Below are positions 1 to 8,888 of a stretch of 64,000 nt of DNA, one piece after another. The DNA comes from DSWT01 sp035373625 (lineage in GTDB: Bacteria > Chloroflexota > Anaerolineae > B4-G1 > SLSP01): contig DAOSNS010000008.1 in the NCBI GenBank assembly GCA_035373625.1, positions 1-64,000 on the forward strand, in the 5' to 3' direction. A program made the translations under genes and the position numbers. Position 1 is the stretch's first letter, and each line of letters starts with the position of its first letter. The notes under the pieces were generated by a model. The model was not told the origin of the DNA and did not search any database. It saw nothing but the letters and a program-made list of their open reading frames with translations.

Positions 1-86
1 CCCTTTGCCAGCAGGCACGCCCCAAAGCGCGTTTCCCCGCCGCCAGCACGCGCCACAGGCGCGGTCGGCTTGATGCTATGTTGGGC
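1..86 (-). other. attC of cassette 23 (partial, cut by window edge)
   Basis: The right end GTTGGGC (80-86) and the arm GGTCGGCTTGATGC are visible, and the left (R') end lies outside the window. The inner part, with CACGCGCCACAGGCGCGG, resembles the long attC sites of cassettes 10 and 16. It is the attC that closes the TolB/SpoIID/Ig cassette. Confidence 0.75.
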
Positions 87-1301
87 AGCGTCTACGGATA
101 ATGCTTACTGCCGCCACACCGTGGGTAGATATGTACACCACACGTCCGGCGGCGCATACGCTAGGGTGCGTGAAATCGGGGCCGAGAGCCGTCCTACCCC
201 ATCCCGGACTTGGAAGTACACAGGACTGGGCACACTCGTACTCGCCAATGACCATAACACACGCCGGGTATAGGGACGTCAGGCTGACCACGAGACTCCA
301 TCATTGCTCAAGCGCATCGCCTGCACACCGCTGCCTACGTCGCTGGCGCTCAGGGCCAGCCACACTGTCCCACTGGGAACCACGCAGCTTCCCAAACCAC
401 TGCCCGCCACGACCGTCACGTCCTGCGCGACCGGCGCCGTCTCGTCAATGCCGAAACTCACAGTGCGCGTCGGCTCGCGATTGCCGACCACATCTATCGC
501 GTGAAACCCAACCGCGTGCGCTCCCTCGCCGCTGACCGGAAACGTTGCCTGATTGCCCGTGCGCAGTTGCGAGGGCTGATCGTCCAGCCAGTAAACGATG
601 CCGTCCACGCCACTGGTGGCGCGACCACTGCCGTTATCCTCAGCACTCAACTGCGCTTGCACCATGCCGCTGTACCAGGATACCGGAGACGCGCCGTTCA
701 ACAGCGCCGTCGTAGTCGGCGCAGCTACATCAATGCGCAAGTCCAGCCGCCGGCTCGTCGCCACGTTCAGCGCTGGGTCACTGACGGAAAAGTACACCTC
801 TACCTGCCCCAGTAGCTCGCGTTGCACGTGCGTCCAGGTGCTCCCGCCCGTTTGACCGACCAACGCGCCGCAGTAGTCGCCGCTGCAATGGAACTCGATC
901 ACACCCAAGTGGTTCTCCGGGTCGCTGGCCGTCCCCGCAAACGTCCATTCGCGTTGGTTACTCCAAATCTGGGACGCGCTATCACCATTGGCGGTTGCCA
1001 GGGTGATCGTGGGCGGTTCATCGTGAATGATGATCCCCCGCGTGCCTTGCGGCGAATAGTACGTCGTCCCCCTATGATCCACGATGTCGAACCCCAGCGT
1101 GATCGCGGTCTGGTTCGGGATACCGGCCACGCTCCAGGTAGCATGGTACGTACACGTTTGTCCGACGGGGCAATCCGTGTCATCTTCGGCGACCGTTTGC
1201 CATCCGCCGCCTCCGACGTCGGCCCGAAATAACACCCGATCTACCCCCGCGCTGTTGCCGTCGCCGCCGGCCTGCGCCGTCAAGCTCACACTGTAGTTCA
1301 C
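87..1301 (-). CDS. Ig-like repeat protein, C-terminally truncated (cassette 23)
   Basis: The reading frame runs 1301 to 279 and codes for about 340 residues that look like bacterial Ig-like/Big domains of secreted Chloroflexi proteins; the text ends in NDGVSWSA at a stop, where such domains usually continue with a WEPY-type segment. The 192 bases from 278 down to the attC have no open frame and probably hold the decayed end. The start is a GTG overlapping the stop of the upstream SpoIID-like gene. In this frame the codons before the GTG are also open back to about 1340 (GGYTSPAEGSGVNYS), so the two genes may once have been one SpoIID plus Ig-like protein split by a frameshift near 1340. No catalytic motif is seen, and the function is probably structural or adhesive at the cell surface. 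Confidence 0.6.
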
Positions 1302-2707
1302 GCCTGAACCCTCCGCTGGCGACGTGTAGCCGCCTCACAACGACGTGGCAGGACAAAGGCCGTGAGGTCATACGTCGGCCAGGCCGGGCTGAAGCGTTCC
1401 TCGCCGCTTGTCGTCTCCTTGATCACATCGAATTGCAGCGTATACCAGCCGTATCCCCAATTGGGAATGTGATCCACACTCACGGCTGTCCACGTCGCAC
1501 TGCCCTGTGCCACCCCGCAGAGGCGCGTGCTCTGCTGCCCGTCCACCGGCGTGTGCCCCGCTTTCGCCCAGCGGTAACGCAAGCGATACCCCAACACCTC
1601 GGAAGTACACAACCAGTCGCTCAGGCCGGTATTCTGTACCAGCACCACGGTCGGGAAGTTGTCCCCGCGCCATAGAATGGGCGATCCTTGCGCCAACATC
1701 CCCGTCACCTGCAACGGATTCCAGCGATTGGCCGGCGACAGCGTCGCCACGATCTGCTTGTTGGCGTCCCGAATGTGCATATCGGTGTAGTAGTGGAACA
1801 GGATTTGCTCCGGGCGCGTCCAGCGCACACTCCACAGCGCGTCGGTGTTGGGATACGCCGTCCCACATTGGTCGCCGGTGGCCCAGCGCTGCGCCCCCTC
1901 CTGGCTCATCCCCCAACTATGCGCTGCGCTGTTGCTCGCGCTGCACGTCGCATTGGCGTTGCTGATGGGGTCCTCTACGCCAACCAGGTAAGCCTTCTCA
2001 CTGTTGGTCGTCGTGCGTTCCAGTACATCACTGAAGAAGTGCGCCAGGGCAGGCAAGTGTTCAGGGTTGTCGGCGTCATCCCAGGACAGGTAATACCCCC
2101 CTGTGCCCACCGCCTGGCACAAGCGCGTCTGGTTGGCGGAGAGATTGGTGCTCTGGCAAGGATCGCTCGCGTTCTCCGGGTCGGGACCGAAGGTCTCGAA
2201 CTTGAACGGCAGAAAGACTTGGAAGGTGGTCGAGTTGTTGATCACGTTGTAGTCCGCGTTATTGATCCAATACCAGGCATACGAGCGGGCCGCGATGGCC
2301 TGGGCTTGCAAGGCTATCGGATCGAACAGCCCCGGACTGGTTTCTTGCCCCACCACGTCCAGCAAGTAGTCTCTGTCGAAGGAGATGTCCGGCCACGCGC
2401 TACTGTAGGGGTAGGGACGCGGCGGACTGGCACATTTGTCGGGCACATCTTCGCAGAATGCTGTACAACCATAACTTCGATCGCCAACTGTGCAATCTAC
2501 TCCTCTGCTCTCGCCGTTTGGATACAGCCTTCGCATTCGTAGATGGGTCCCCGTTGTAACTGGCGGTGTCCAATCTTGCGCAGGAGAGTGTGCTCTAGCT
2601 GTGTTTGAATCAAAGAACCAAGAGATCAAAGAAGGTACATTCACCCCCCCTACTATCGATAATAAGATCGCCATCAGCACTATGCCCAATCTGTGCCACT
2701 TCATCAT
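1298..2707 (-). CDS. SpoIID/LytB-like secreted protein (cassette 23)
   Basis: A 469-residue protein with an N-terminal hydrophobic segment (about residues 8-28, after MMKWHR) that should act as signal peptide or anchor. The middle (about 105-330) has the SpoIID/LytB pattern: DYLLDVVGQE, then ALQAQAIAARSYA, and later HSWGMSQEGAQRWA and EQILFHYYTD. SpoIID proteins are peptidoglycan lytic transglycosylases or amidase enhancers. The rest (about 340-445) is a beta-rich domain of the type found after SpoIID in Chloroflexi. The start overlaps the stop of the upstream TolB-like gene (ATGA, 2704-2707), which indicates translational coupling. The same gene pair occurs again in cassette 13. The exact substrate is unknown. 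The last 20 residues (arginine-rich) may be out of frame, as explained for the downstream Ig-like ORF. Confidence 0.75.
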   Translation of the reverse strand: MMKWHRLGIVLMAILLSIVGGVNVPSLISWFFDSNTARAHSPAQDWTPPVTTGTHLRMRRLYPNGESRGVDCTVGDRSYGCTAFCEDVPDKCASPPRPYPYSSAWPDISFDRDYLLDVVGQETSPGLFDPIALQAQAIAARSYAWYWINNADYNVINNSTTFQVFLPFKFETFGPDPENASDPCQSTNLSANQTRLCQAVGTGGYYLSWDDADNPEHLPALAHFFSDVLERTTTNSEKAYLVGVEDPISNANATCSASNSAAHSWGMSQEGAQRWATGDQCGTAYPNTDALWSVRWTRPEQILFHYYTDMHIRDANKQIVATLSPANRWNPLQVTGMLAQGSPILWRGDNFPTVVLVQNTGLSDWLCTSEVLGYRLRYRWAKAGHTPVDGQQSTRLCGVAQGSATWTAVSVDHIPNWGYGWYTLQFDVIKETTSGEERFSPAWPTYDLTAFVLPRRCEAATRRQRRVQA

Positions 2708-4011
2708 TTCATCTCCACGCTAATTACACAAATACGCCATTCACGCATTTCATCCGGTGGCATAAAATCTGGGCAAGGCACACCGATACTTTTCCCATCT
2801 GGCGACCAGAAAATGCCATCGTAACCGGCGCCAAAAAATTGATGTTTCGGCAAAACCGGTCGAAAGTCGCATGCAGTGGCGTCCAGGATATAGAGGCTAT
2901 CGAAACTGCCCAAAGTCGGATCGGGATCAGCATCAACAGCTACTAAAAGTACATTGCCACCAGGTGCCCAATTCAGTCCATGTACGCTGCGCTCCTCGAA
3001 AGTCATATCACGAAATTCCCTGGTGAACGTGTCAATAATCCGCAAACTCAAAAACCGCTCTGGATTGCCATAGACGCGTCGCAACGCCAAATAACGGCCG
3101 TCGGCGCTCCAGGCCATATCGGAAGCGCTTATTTTTTGCGCCCTGTTGTCGGCTTGGCCCAGATCCATCTCACACGCTTTCCCTATCACCTGATCAACCA
3201 GATAGAACTTGCCTGTTTTGTACACATAGACGGCCGCCATTGTGCCATCTACACGCCAGGCATCACTATATGCCCAACCCCGTTCACCTTGTCCGGGCAA
3301 ATTGGCAATGAGCACCCTGGACAGGGATGGGCTGTGAACTTGAATAGCTTGTATTCCACGACCGTTGGCAGAATAGACAATCTGTCCATCTGGACTCAGG
3401 GACAGTAGAGGATTGACCAGATCCCGCGCAAGCTCTTCAAGAGGCCGATCCTCTCCTCGGCCAAGATACAGCATTCTGCTGTAATCGGGCGGTATAGAGT
3501 CTACAAAAGCAACGGCTTGTTCCATGGACAGCCAGATAGGCTTTCCGGCGCTACTGTGCCGTTCTGCATATTGTTTGATCTCTCCTGTATCCAAATCAAA
3601 CGTCTCAATATATTCTCCCGCTACTTCTGTCTTCGCGCGACCGATAAGCCAACGCCGATTATCTGGCAACCACTGAAATAATCGAATAGCCGTCGTGCTG
3701 GTCAAAACAACCTTTGGCTCAGAAAAAACATACGTATCAAGCAAAGATGTGGAAGTAAGTGATTGTGCCTGTACATTGAAGGCACACAGAGGAATCTGCT
3801 CAGATGTAACGGCCTCGGTAAGGGGAATTTCAGGCGTCACGGTTGGTGTACTCTCTGAAACTGTAGTCGGGGGCGTTATTGGCGAAGGTGACACAAGGAT
3901 TTCCTGCCGATGCGCAGCCGAAGAGCCTGGGATGTTGTGTACGGCTATCGCCAGGATGAGTGTCACAAAAACAAGCAAAAGTCCCCATCCTATGGTTTGT
4001 TTGGTTCTCAT
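2704..4011 (-). CDS. TolB-like beta-propeller protein, membrane-anchored (cassette 23)
   Basis: A protein of about 435 residues with a signal-anchor (GWGLLLVFVTLILAIAV), a Ser/Thr/Pro-rich linker (about 40-75), and then WD40/TolB-type blades with repeated motifs such as LSLSPDGQIVYS, MAWSADGRYLAL, LNWAPGGNVLLV and IFWSPDGKSIGV. TolB-type propellers bind proteins or peptides outside the membrane. I chose the ATG at 4009-4011 because AAGGAGG lies 5 bases upstream; a GTG two codons earlier is possible. The gene begins 58 bp after the attC of cassette 22 and overlaps the SpoIID-like gene by 4 bp. It is an intact paralogue of the frameshifted gene at 14736-15969. A regulatory role toward the SpoIID partner is inferred only from the repeated pairing. 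Confidence 0.75.
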   Translation of the reverse strand: MRTKQTIGWGLLLVFVTLILAIAVHNIPGSSAAHRQEILVSPSPITPPTTVSESTPTVTPEIPLTEAVTSEQIPLCAFNVQAQSLTSTSLLDTYVFSEPKVVLTSTTAIRLFQWLPDNRRWLIGRAKTEVAGEYIETFDLDTGEIKQYAERHSSAGKPIWLSMEQAVAFVDSIPPDYSRMLYLGRGEDRPLEELARDLVNPLLSLSPDGQIVYSANGRGIQAIQVHSPSLSRVLIANLPGQGERGWAYSDAWRVDGTMAAVYVYKTGKFYLVDQVIGKACEMDLGQADNRAQKISASDMAWSADGRYLALRRVYGNPERFLSLRIIDTFTREFRDMTFEERSVHGLNWAPGGNVLLVAVDADPDPTLGSFDSLYILDATACDFRPVLPKHQFFGAGYDGIFWSPDGKSIGVPCPDFMPPDEMREWRICVISVEMK

Positions 4012-4068
4012 TTTCACCTCCTTGTGACGGTTTCGTTTATGTACTTATGCTGAGTTTGAGCATTAGCT

Positions 4069-4138
4069 GCCCAACGGCCTGCCGCTCAGCCGCACGCGGA
4101 GCGCAGCGGAGCGTGTCGGCTGGAGCGGCGGGTTAGCC
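4069..4138 (-). other. attC of cassette 22 (70 bp)
   Basis: R' is GCCCAAC at 4069-4075 (GTTGGGC on the cassette strand) and R'' is GTTAGCC at 4132-4138. Arms GCTCAGCCGCACG and CGTGTCGGCTGGAGC pair with an unpaired T and G on the plus strand. Cassette 23 starts at 4068. Confidence 0.9.
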
Positions 4139-4264
4139 GCTTTCCTCTCCGCCTGCAAGGACACAGCCGTTTGCCTGCCTGCGGCTCGACCCCCACATTA
4201 TTGCACCGACCAACCAACCCCTGTATCGGTATTCTCTTTATGTGCCCCGCGATACTTCTCCCGC
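4139..4264 (-). repeat. ORF-less cassette 22 body (125-bp repeat family)
   Basis: One of eleven near-identical cassette bodies. Shared landmarks on the plus strand are GACACRGCCGTTTGCCTGCC, GGCTCGACCCCCAC, TTATTGCACCGACC and CCCGCGGCTAAC. No ribosome-binding site with an ORF is present. Here the body is attached to a 70-bp attC like those of cassettes 20 and 21, so the three form a tandem of about 196-bp units. Confidence 0.88.
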
Positions 4265-4334
4265 GGCTAACGCCCTGCCGCTCAGCCGCACGCGGAGCGC
4301 AGCGAAGCGTGTCGGCTGGAGCGGCGGGTTAGCC
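4265..4334 (-). other. attC of cassette 21 (70 bp)
   Basis: R' is GGCTAAC at 4265-4271 and R'' is GTTAGCC at 4328-4334. The sequence is nearly identical to the site at 4069-4138 (one change, AGCGAAGC for AGCGGAGC, plus the left junction). Confidence 0.9.
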
Positions 4335-4460
4335 GCTTTCCTCTCCGCCTGCAAGGACACGGCCGTTTGCCTGCCTGCGGCTTGACCTCCACTTTATTGC
4401 ACCGACCGACCAACCCCTGTATGGGTATTCCCTTTATGTGCCCCGCGATACTTCTCCCGC
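4335..4460 (-). repeat. ORF-less cassette 21 body (125-bp repeat family)
   Basis: Same body as at 4139-4264 with a few substitutions (for example CACTTTATTGC in place of CACATTATTGC). It has the GACACGG, GCTTGACC and CCCGCGGCTAAC landmarks, and no coding potential was recognised. Confidence 0.88.
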
Positions 4461-4530
4461 GGCTAACGGGATGCGCGTCAGCCGCACGCGGAGCGCAGCG
4501 GAGCGTGTCGGCTGGAGCGGCGGGTTAGCC
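4461..4530 (-). other. attC of cassette 20 (70 bp)
   Basis: R' is GGCTAAC at 4461-4467 and R'' is GTTAGCC at 4524-4530. The right arm matches the two sites to its left, but the left spacer differs (GGGATGCGCG instead of GCCCTGCCGC), so the spacer nearest R' evolves or is exchanged independently. Confidence 0.88.
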
Positions 4531-4656
4531 GCTTTCCCCTCCGCCTGCAAGGACACGGCCGTTTGCCTGCCTGCGACTCGACCCCCACGTTATTGCACCG
4601 ACCAACCAACGCCTGTATGGATATTCCCTTTATGTGCCCCGCGACTCCTCTCCCGC
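4531..4656 (-). repeat. ORF-less cassette 20 body (125-bp repeat family)
   Basis: Same repeat family: GACACGGCCGTTTGCC, CGACTCGACCCCCACG, GCACCGACCAACC, CTCTCCCGCGGCTAAC. It is the first of three consecutive ORF-less cassettes downstream of the IS-disrupted methyltransferase cassette. Confidence 0.88.
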
Positions 4657-4720
4657 GGCTAACGGCTTGCCGCTCAGCCGCGCCGCCGAAGGCGGCGTCG
4701 GCTGGAGCGGCGGGTTGGGC
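4657..4720 (-). other. attC of cassette 19 (64 bp)
   Basis: R' is GGCTAAC at 4657-4663 and R'' is GTTGGGC at 4714-4720. Short arms CTCAGCCGCGCCGCC and GGCGGCGTCGGCTGGAG close over a GAA loop. It closes the methyltransferase cassette and lies left of the inserted IS. Confidence 0.9.
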
Positions 4721-4774
4721 GCACCTGCTCTCATGCTTTTCTGCCTACATAGATACCATACCCGATATACTCAC

Positions 4775-6477
4775 TACGCTCATGTCTAGCATCGTGTAAG
4801 AAGTGCCAGGTCAAAATGAGCCACAGCAACATTGGCGCGTCCCAAAGGCGACGGCAGACGCTCGAAAACCTGGCTTCGTGGCACACGAAACCGCAAGCCG
4901 CCATCCGGCGCCCGGCAACGGGGCGCGGTTTATCCGGCCATCGGGCATACCTCCGCGAATTGCGCCGTCTGCACGCGGCGCAACAAAGCGGCCGTCTGGG
5001 TGGCGTCCACCTGAAAGAGCGTCTGGAGCACATCCAGGGTGCGATTCCAGAGGTTCTCGTGGCGGCGATTGAACATAAACTCGAACTGCGCCACGTAGAG
5101 CGGCAGGTAGACCTTAGAAATGCCGCGATAGGTGCGGAGCATCTGCCGCAGCCAGGACCAGGTACATTCCACGGTGTTACAGTGGACTTCGCACCGCCCG
5201 TCCCCATCCAGGTCGAGCGCATACTCGCCCGCACCGTGATTGACCGCTTGATGGCGATAGCCGTCCTGGGAGAGGAAATGATAGATGCAATAGCTGTCCG
5301 TATAGACTCGCGCGCCACGCTCCACCATTTGTTGCACGATGGGGCGAATGGTCTCCGTCTGCACATTGCGCAACACGAACAGCCGCACTGTACCGCCGCG
5401 ACACACCAAACCGAAGACGGGCAGCCGATCACTCTCCCAGGTGCCGCGTCCCCGCCGTTTGAGTCCCCGCTGGCGCGGCGCGCGTTCCAGTTCCAACCCC
5501 CCCGGCGCCACCCTTCAAGCCCGCCGTGATGTAGACCTCGTCGAATTCGGCAACATCTTCGACGGCCAATGCGATGGGGGTTTCCGCCCGCGTCTGATAG
5601 ATCGCTGCCCGCAGCAGCCGAAACAGGCGGTCGGTCGTGTGCCGGTTGACGTCCGCTTCCTGCGCCGCGGTCACGCCGGCCTTGCCCGCGGCAAACAATT
5701 CCAGGCTCAGCCACAACGTGCGCACATCGATGCGCATCCCGTCCAACAGCGTCCCGGTCAACGGGGTAAAAGTCCCGCCGCTACCCGGATCACCCGCCTC
5801 GGCACACACCTGGCAGCGCCACCGCCCCAAACCACCCCGATAGTCGGGGTCAAGCAACTGCAGATAGCGCGCCTCCCGTTCGCCACACCGCGGACATACC
5901 GGGCCAGTGGGCCAGCGCACCTGGCGCAGCGTCGCCCACAATTGCGGTTCGTCGACCTGGTCAATCCAGCCACGGCGGGCGCGCAAGGCCGCCAGTGGGT
6001 CGGCAACCGCTACCGCGGGCGGGGCTGCGGCGGGCGTGGGCTGCGGCGGGCGTTTCGGCTGCCGCCCCCACGACTGGAGGGCACGAACACGCCTGGGCTG
6101 CTCCTGGACGCTCAACGCCACAGGACATTCGGTTGCCAGGCGCTGCGGCAAGCCGCGCCGGTGTCGCCCACGGCGTGGCGCGGACGGCAGCGTGGGATAC
6201 CGTCGTTGACGCCGCCGCAGCCGTCTGACCCAGCGCTCCCGGTTGCGTTTCCAATTGCGGCCTTGCCGGATGCGCCGCCGCGGCAGCAACCGTTTGTCCC
6301 ATATCGCCGCTGGCTGTTCAAGTAGCATGGCAAGCAGCGCCACTACGAGTATAATTCGCCACAAACTTGATGTACGCATCATAGATCTCCTCTTGATCGA
6401 GATAGGTCTATCCGTACACCAAATTGCTTATTTTGTAAAGTGCTGGTTTAGTCTACACTATGCTAGACATGAGCGTA
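4775..6477 (-). mobile_element. IS1595-family insertion sequence inside cassette 19
   Basis: Terminal inverted repeats are visible. The left end begins TACGCTCATGTCTAGCAT at about 4775, and its reverse complement ends at about 6477, with homology continuing through GTGTA. The pentamer CTCAC lies directly outside both ends and may be the target duplication; a longer GTGAGTATA is also present on both sides, with an extra GTGAG next to one end, so an 8-9 bp duplication cannot be excluded. The element sits in the 3' end of the methyltransferase gene. Removing it restores an in-frame C-terminus (IGYGIYVGRKA, stop at 4731). The transposase inside is frameshifted. Confidence 0.8.
4930..6382 (-). pseudogene. 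IS1595-family (ISXO2-like) transposase, frameshifted
   Basis: The first frame (6382 to 5429) carries an unusual N-terminal part of about 150 residues (one hydrophobic segment, then Arg/Pro-rich), a zinc ribbon (CPRCG then CQVC) and the start of the catalytic domain (EFDEVYITAGLKG). The catalytic domain continues in another frame (about 5511 to 4930) with RGLKRRGRG, ARVYTDSYCIY, NHGAGEY and VHCNTVECTWSWLR, the D, D and N/E positions of the ISXO2-like DDE nuclease. The switch falls at a run of seven C on the plus strand (5497-5503), so it is an indel, a sequencing error, or less likely a programmed shift. The family cuts and pastes DNA. The long basic N-terminus is unlike the usual family length. 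Confidence 0.8.
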
Positions 6478-7218
6478 CTCACTATACTCACGAAAAAACC
6501 CAAACACCGCGTTCATTCGCCTGCGTATCCTGGAGTTGAATAGCCATTTCCACATGATGCAAATTGCATTCACCACACCTTCGTCCCGAAACATACGGCG
6601 TTGGCGCATCCCCATTTCACCAGCGATGACTTCCAGGTCGGTCATTCCACACTCTTGAAACAATGCTCGCCATTCATCAAACGTGAGGGTGTTGCGAACA
6701 CAAAACGCGCAGGCTGAAGATTCCGCTGCAACAAAAAGATTGTCAGGCGGCGGCTTGTGAAAACTCAACTCCAACCAACCGATAAAACCACCAGGCTTTG
6801 TCACTCTCATGGCTTCTTGGATGGCTTGCTTCTTGTCGGATACCAGAATGAGAAACGCTTGCGACAGAGTAACGTCAAATTCATTGGCGGGGAAGGGCAG
6901 GTCAAGCGCATCACCAACTCGAAACGTCACCTGACCCGAAATTCCTTGCTTCTGCGCCAACCTGTTTGCCGGTTCTATCAGTTTCTCGTCAATATCCACA
7001 CCCGCAATTTGGCATTGGTACTTCTTCGCCAGATAAACCGCGCTCGTACCCTTCCCACACGCCACATCTAAAACCTTGCTCTCTCTGGAAAGGCGGCATT
7101 TCTCGGCAAGTTGCTCTGTAGCCCATAAACCGCCAGGGTGAAGTACGGCCATGCCGACGTGATATGCCATGAAGTCAAAAATGTCGCATTGTTCAATCGA
7201 GCATCTGGATTCTTCCAT
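6463..7218 (-). CDS. Class I SAM-dependent methyltransferase, 3' end altered by IS (cassette 19)
   Basis: A 251-residue protein with the SAM-binding motif I VLDVACGKGTSAVYLA (about 49-64), an acidic residue at the end of strand 2 (IAGVDIDEKL), and the motifs GDALDLPFPANEFDV and AMRVTKPGGF typical of UbiE/Methyltransf_11 enzymes. The substrate cannot be told. The ATG at 7216-7218 is 22 bp left of the cassette 18 attC, a typical cassette start. The last codons (EYAHV, stop) come from the end of the inserted IS; the ancestral frame continued for about a dozen residues on the far side of the IS (to 4731). The catalytic core is intact, so the product may still be active. Confidence 0.8.
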   Translation of the reverse strand: MEESRCSIEQCDIFDFMAYHVGMAVLHPGGLWATEQLAEKCRLSRESKVLDVACGKGTSAVYLAKKYQCQIAGVDIDEKLIEPANRLAQKQGISGQVTFRVGDALDLPFPANEFDVTLSQAFLILVSDKKQAIQEAMRVTKPGGFIGWLELSFHKPPPDNLFVAAESSACAFCVRNTLTFDEWRALFQECGMTDLEVIAGEMGMRQRRMFRDEGVVNAICIMWKWLFNSRIRRRMNAVFGFFREYSEYAHV

Positions 7219-7240
7219 TGGCGTTCAAATCTCTCGGTGC

Positions 7241-7320
7241 GCCCAACGGCTGGCGCGTGAGCCGCAGCGCGGAGCGAGCGCAGCGAGCGGAGCGCTGTCG
7301 GCTCCACGCGCAGGTTGGGC
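7241..7320 (-). other. attC of cassette 18 (80 bp)
   Basis: R' is GCCCAAC at 7241-7247 and R'' is GTTGGGC at 7314-7320. Arms GCGCGTGAGCCGCAGCGC and GCGCTGTCGGCTCCACGCGC leave T and C unpaired on the plus strand. Confidence 0.92.
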
Positions 7321-7331
7321 GGATGCAACTG

Positions 7332-8018
7332 TTAATCAGCTCGCTCCATTTTCCGCCGCGGATTCTTCAACCCTGTGGCAAGCTTGTGCCTCACCTCTCG
7401 TTTCACCCGCCCCGCCAGGACATCTTCATATTTAACCAGAAACCCGCGCACAGCATCCGCATCATGCACAACCAATTCTCGCAGTGCCCACGACATTGCT
7501 TTCACTACCATATCATCCCTATCACTCACCAACAGGCGACACACCGCAAGCGTACGCCCAGTGTCCCCTTTGCCCCCACGCGACCGCACGTTCAGCGCCA
7601 CCGTACTAACCAACGCTGCTCGCCGCCACCAGCGATCCTCTGAACGGGCCCATCGGCCAATCAACTCATCGGACACCTGTCCTCTCCGCCAAGCAGGCCC
7701 TGCCAGGGTACGTGCAAAAGAGTCCACAGAGGCCCAACTGTTGATGCCCCGACCAAATTCCTCCACCTCTGCCTCTCTAATGCTCTGAAAGGTGGCCTTG
7801 TGACCTGCTATCAATTCGTAGGCAAGCCAACGATGCTCCTTCAATAGTGCCCTTGCCACACCGAGAATGAACTCTGGATTGGCTTCTTTCAGCATCTGAG
7901 AGTACTTGCGGAGAACAGCGCGCTCGTTCGGTGTATTTCGAACAGGAAGCGCGCAGATCTCCGCATCAATTGCCGAAGCCACTTCTTCGGCAACGTTGAG
8001 ACTCAGTAACTGATTCAT
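7332..8018 (-). CDS. AlkD-like DNA alkylation repair (HEAT-repeat) protein (cassette 18)
   Basis: About 228 residues, almost entirely helical, with the pattern of the AlkC/AlkD family: ARALLKEHRWLAYELI, INSWASVDSFARTLAGPAW, RSEDRWWRRAALVSTV, MVVKAMSWALREL and the C-terminal REVRHKLATGLKNPR. AlkD glycosylases remove alkylated purines from DNA; some relatives have lost activity. I prefer the ATG at 8016-8018 (AGGTG upstream) over a GTG three codons earlier. The gene fills its cassette: start about 20 bp from the upstream attC, stop 12 bp from its own attC. Whether it repairs or senses DNA damage cannot be decided from the sequence. Confidence 0.78.
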   Translation of the reverse strand: MNQLLSLNVAEEVASAIDAEICALPVRNTPNERAVLRKYSQMLKEANPEFILGVARALLKEHRWLAYELIAGHKATFQSIREAEVEEFGRGINSWASVDSFARTLAGPAWRRGQVSDELIGRWARSEDRWWRRAALVSTVALNVRSRGGKGDTGRTLAVCRLLVSDRDDMVVKAMSWALRELVVHDADAVRGFLVKYEDVLAGRVKREVRHKLATGLKNPRRKMERAD

Positions 8019-8039
8019 TGCGCACACCTATGGGTATCC

Positions 8040-8169
8040 GCCCAACGGGAGAGCTTAGCCGCCGCCGCCGTCCCTCGCCTGCTGGAGCCCCAGATGGTCC
8101 CAGAGCCTTACCCTGCGCGAGCCTTTGCTGCGCCGCTGAGGCGGCGGTCGGCTACAGCGAGGGTTAGCC
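8040..8169 (-). other. attC of cassette 17 (130 bp, long class)
   Basis: R' is GCCCAAC at 8040-8046 and R'' is GTTAGCC at 8163-8169. It belongs to a class of seven 130-bp sites with arms GAGCTTAGCCGCCGCCGCC and GGCGGCGGTCGGCTACAGC and a large central loop containing CCTGCGCGAGCC. Confidence 0.9.
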
Positions 8170-8295
8170 GCTTTCCCCTCTACCTGTGGGGACACGGCCG
8201 TTTGCCTGCCTGCGGCTCGACCCCCACGTTATTGCACCGATCAACCAACGCCTGTATCGCTATTCCCTTTACGTGCCCCGCGATACTCCTCCCGC
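8170..8295 (-). repeat. ORF-less cassette 17 body (125-bp repeat family)
   Basis: Repeat-family body with GGGGACACGGCCGTTTGCC, GGCTCGACCCCCACG, GCACCGATCAACC and CTCCCGCGGCTAAC. It carries the TACCTGTGGGG variant also seen in the copies next to 130-bp attC sites. Confidence 0.88.
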
Positions 8296-8422
8296 GGCTA
8301 ACGATAAGCGTAACCCGCCGCGCGGCTGCGTGGAAAGCTCCTAAGATAGCAAACTACCTCAAAGCGCGTGGTGCCGCCGCTGGCACGCGCGATAGCGCGG
8401 TCGGGTTCACGCAATGTTAGCC
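8296..8422 (-). other. attC of cassette 16 (127 bp)
   Basis: R' is GGCTAAC at 8296-8302 and R'' is GTTAGCC at 8416-8422. The arms around GTAACCCGCCGCGC and GCGCGGTCGGGTTCACGC leave one T unpaired. Same subclass as the sites of cassettes 10 and 23. Confidence 0.87.
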
Positions 8423-8455
8423 TGTGCCCTTTCTTGCTTTCTCCCTTTGATCTGG

Positions 8456-8857
8456 TTATGGGGAATGCTCTGACACAAAATCAAAGTCTAGGTGAAGAGC
8501 CTCCTCGTCAGTCACTTCACCATCACAGACTACATAAGCAGTGTCGCCACTGATGTGGATAGTGTAACTGATTGGCTGACTGATGTATCCCCCCGCTTCG
8601 GCTGTTACAACATAATCGACTCCACCAGCCTCCGTTATAACAACTTCCCAGGAACCAGGGCCTAACTGTTCTCTCCGACGTACTTCCCGTTCCGTCAGGG
8701 TATGCACGCGTATAGTGACAGCTACGTCATTGGGTAAATCTAAAATCTGCCCTCCTATAAGCGGTCGATCTGGAATAGGTTGCTTGTTAGTTGAGGTTGT
8801 GCAGCTTACAGAACAAACAGCGAGGAATATCAGGAATATTGAAACGTAAATGCGCAT
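8456..8857 (-). CDS. Small secreted lipoprotein (cassette 16, second gene)
   Basis: 133 residues with a type II signal peptide (MRIYVSIFLIFLAVCSVSC, lipobox cysteine at about 19), so it should be lipid-anchored outside the membrane. The remainder is a single small beta-rich domain (VTIRVHTLTE, GSWEVVITEAGGVDYVVTAEAGG, SYTIHISGDTAYVV). I do not recognise a family. It follows the larger secreted protein of the same cassette by 31 bp and ends 33 bp before the attC, so the two are probably co-transcribed. Confidence 0.65.
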   Translation of the reverse strand: MRIYVSIFLIFLAVCSVSCTTSTNKQPIPDRPLIGGQILDLPNDVAVTIRVHTLTEREVRRREQLGPGSWEVVITEAGGVDYVVTAEAGGYISQPISYTIHISGDTAYVVCDGEVTDEEALHLDFDFVSEHSP

Positions 8858-8888
8858 TTGGTCCTTCCTCCCTTCCTTATCTTCAAAT

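Noticed and set aside
4139..4656. CRISPR array
   Set aside because: The repeat period is about 196-257 bp, the repeats are imperfect inverted structures with attC core sites, and there are no short unique spacers or cas genes.
4731..5714. A 327-residue ORF on the minus strand in the IS
   Set aside because: It is a shadow frame of the transposase. Only its last dozen codons are meaningful, as the old C-terminus of the methyltransferase gene.
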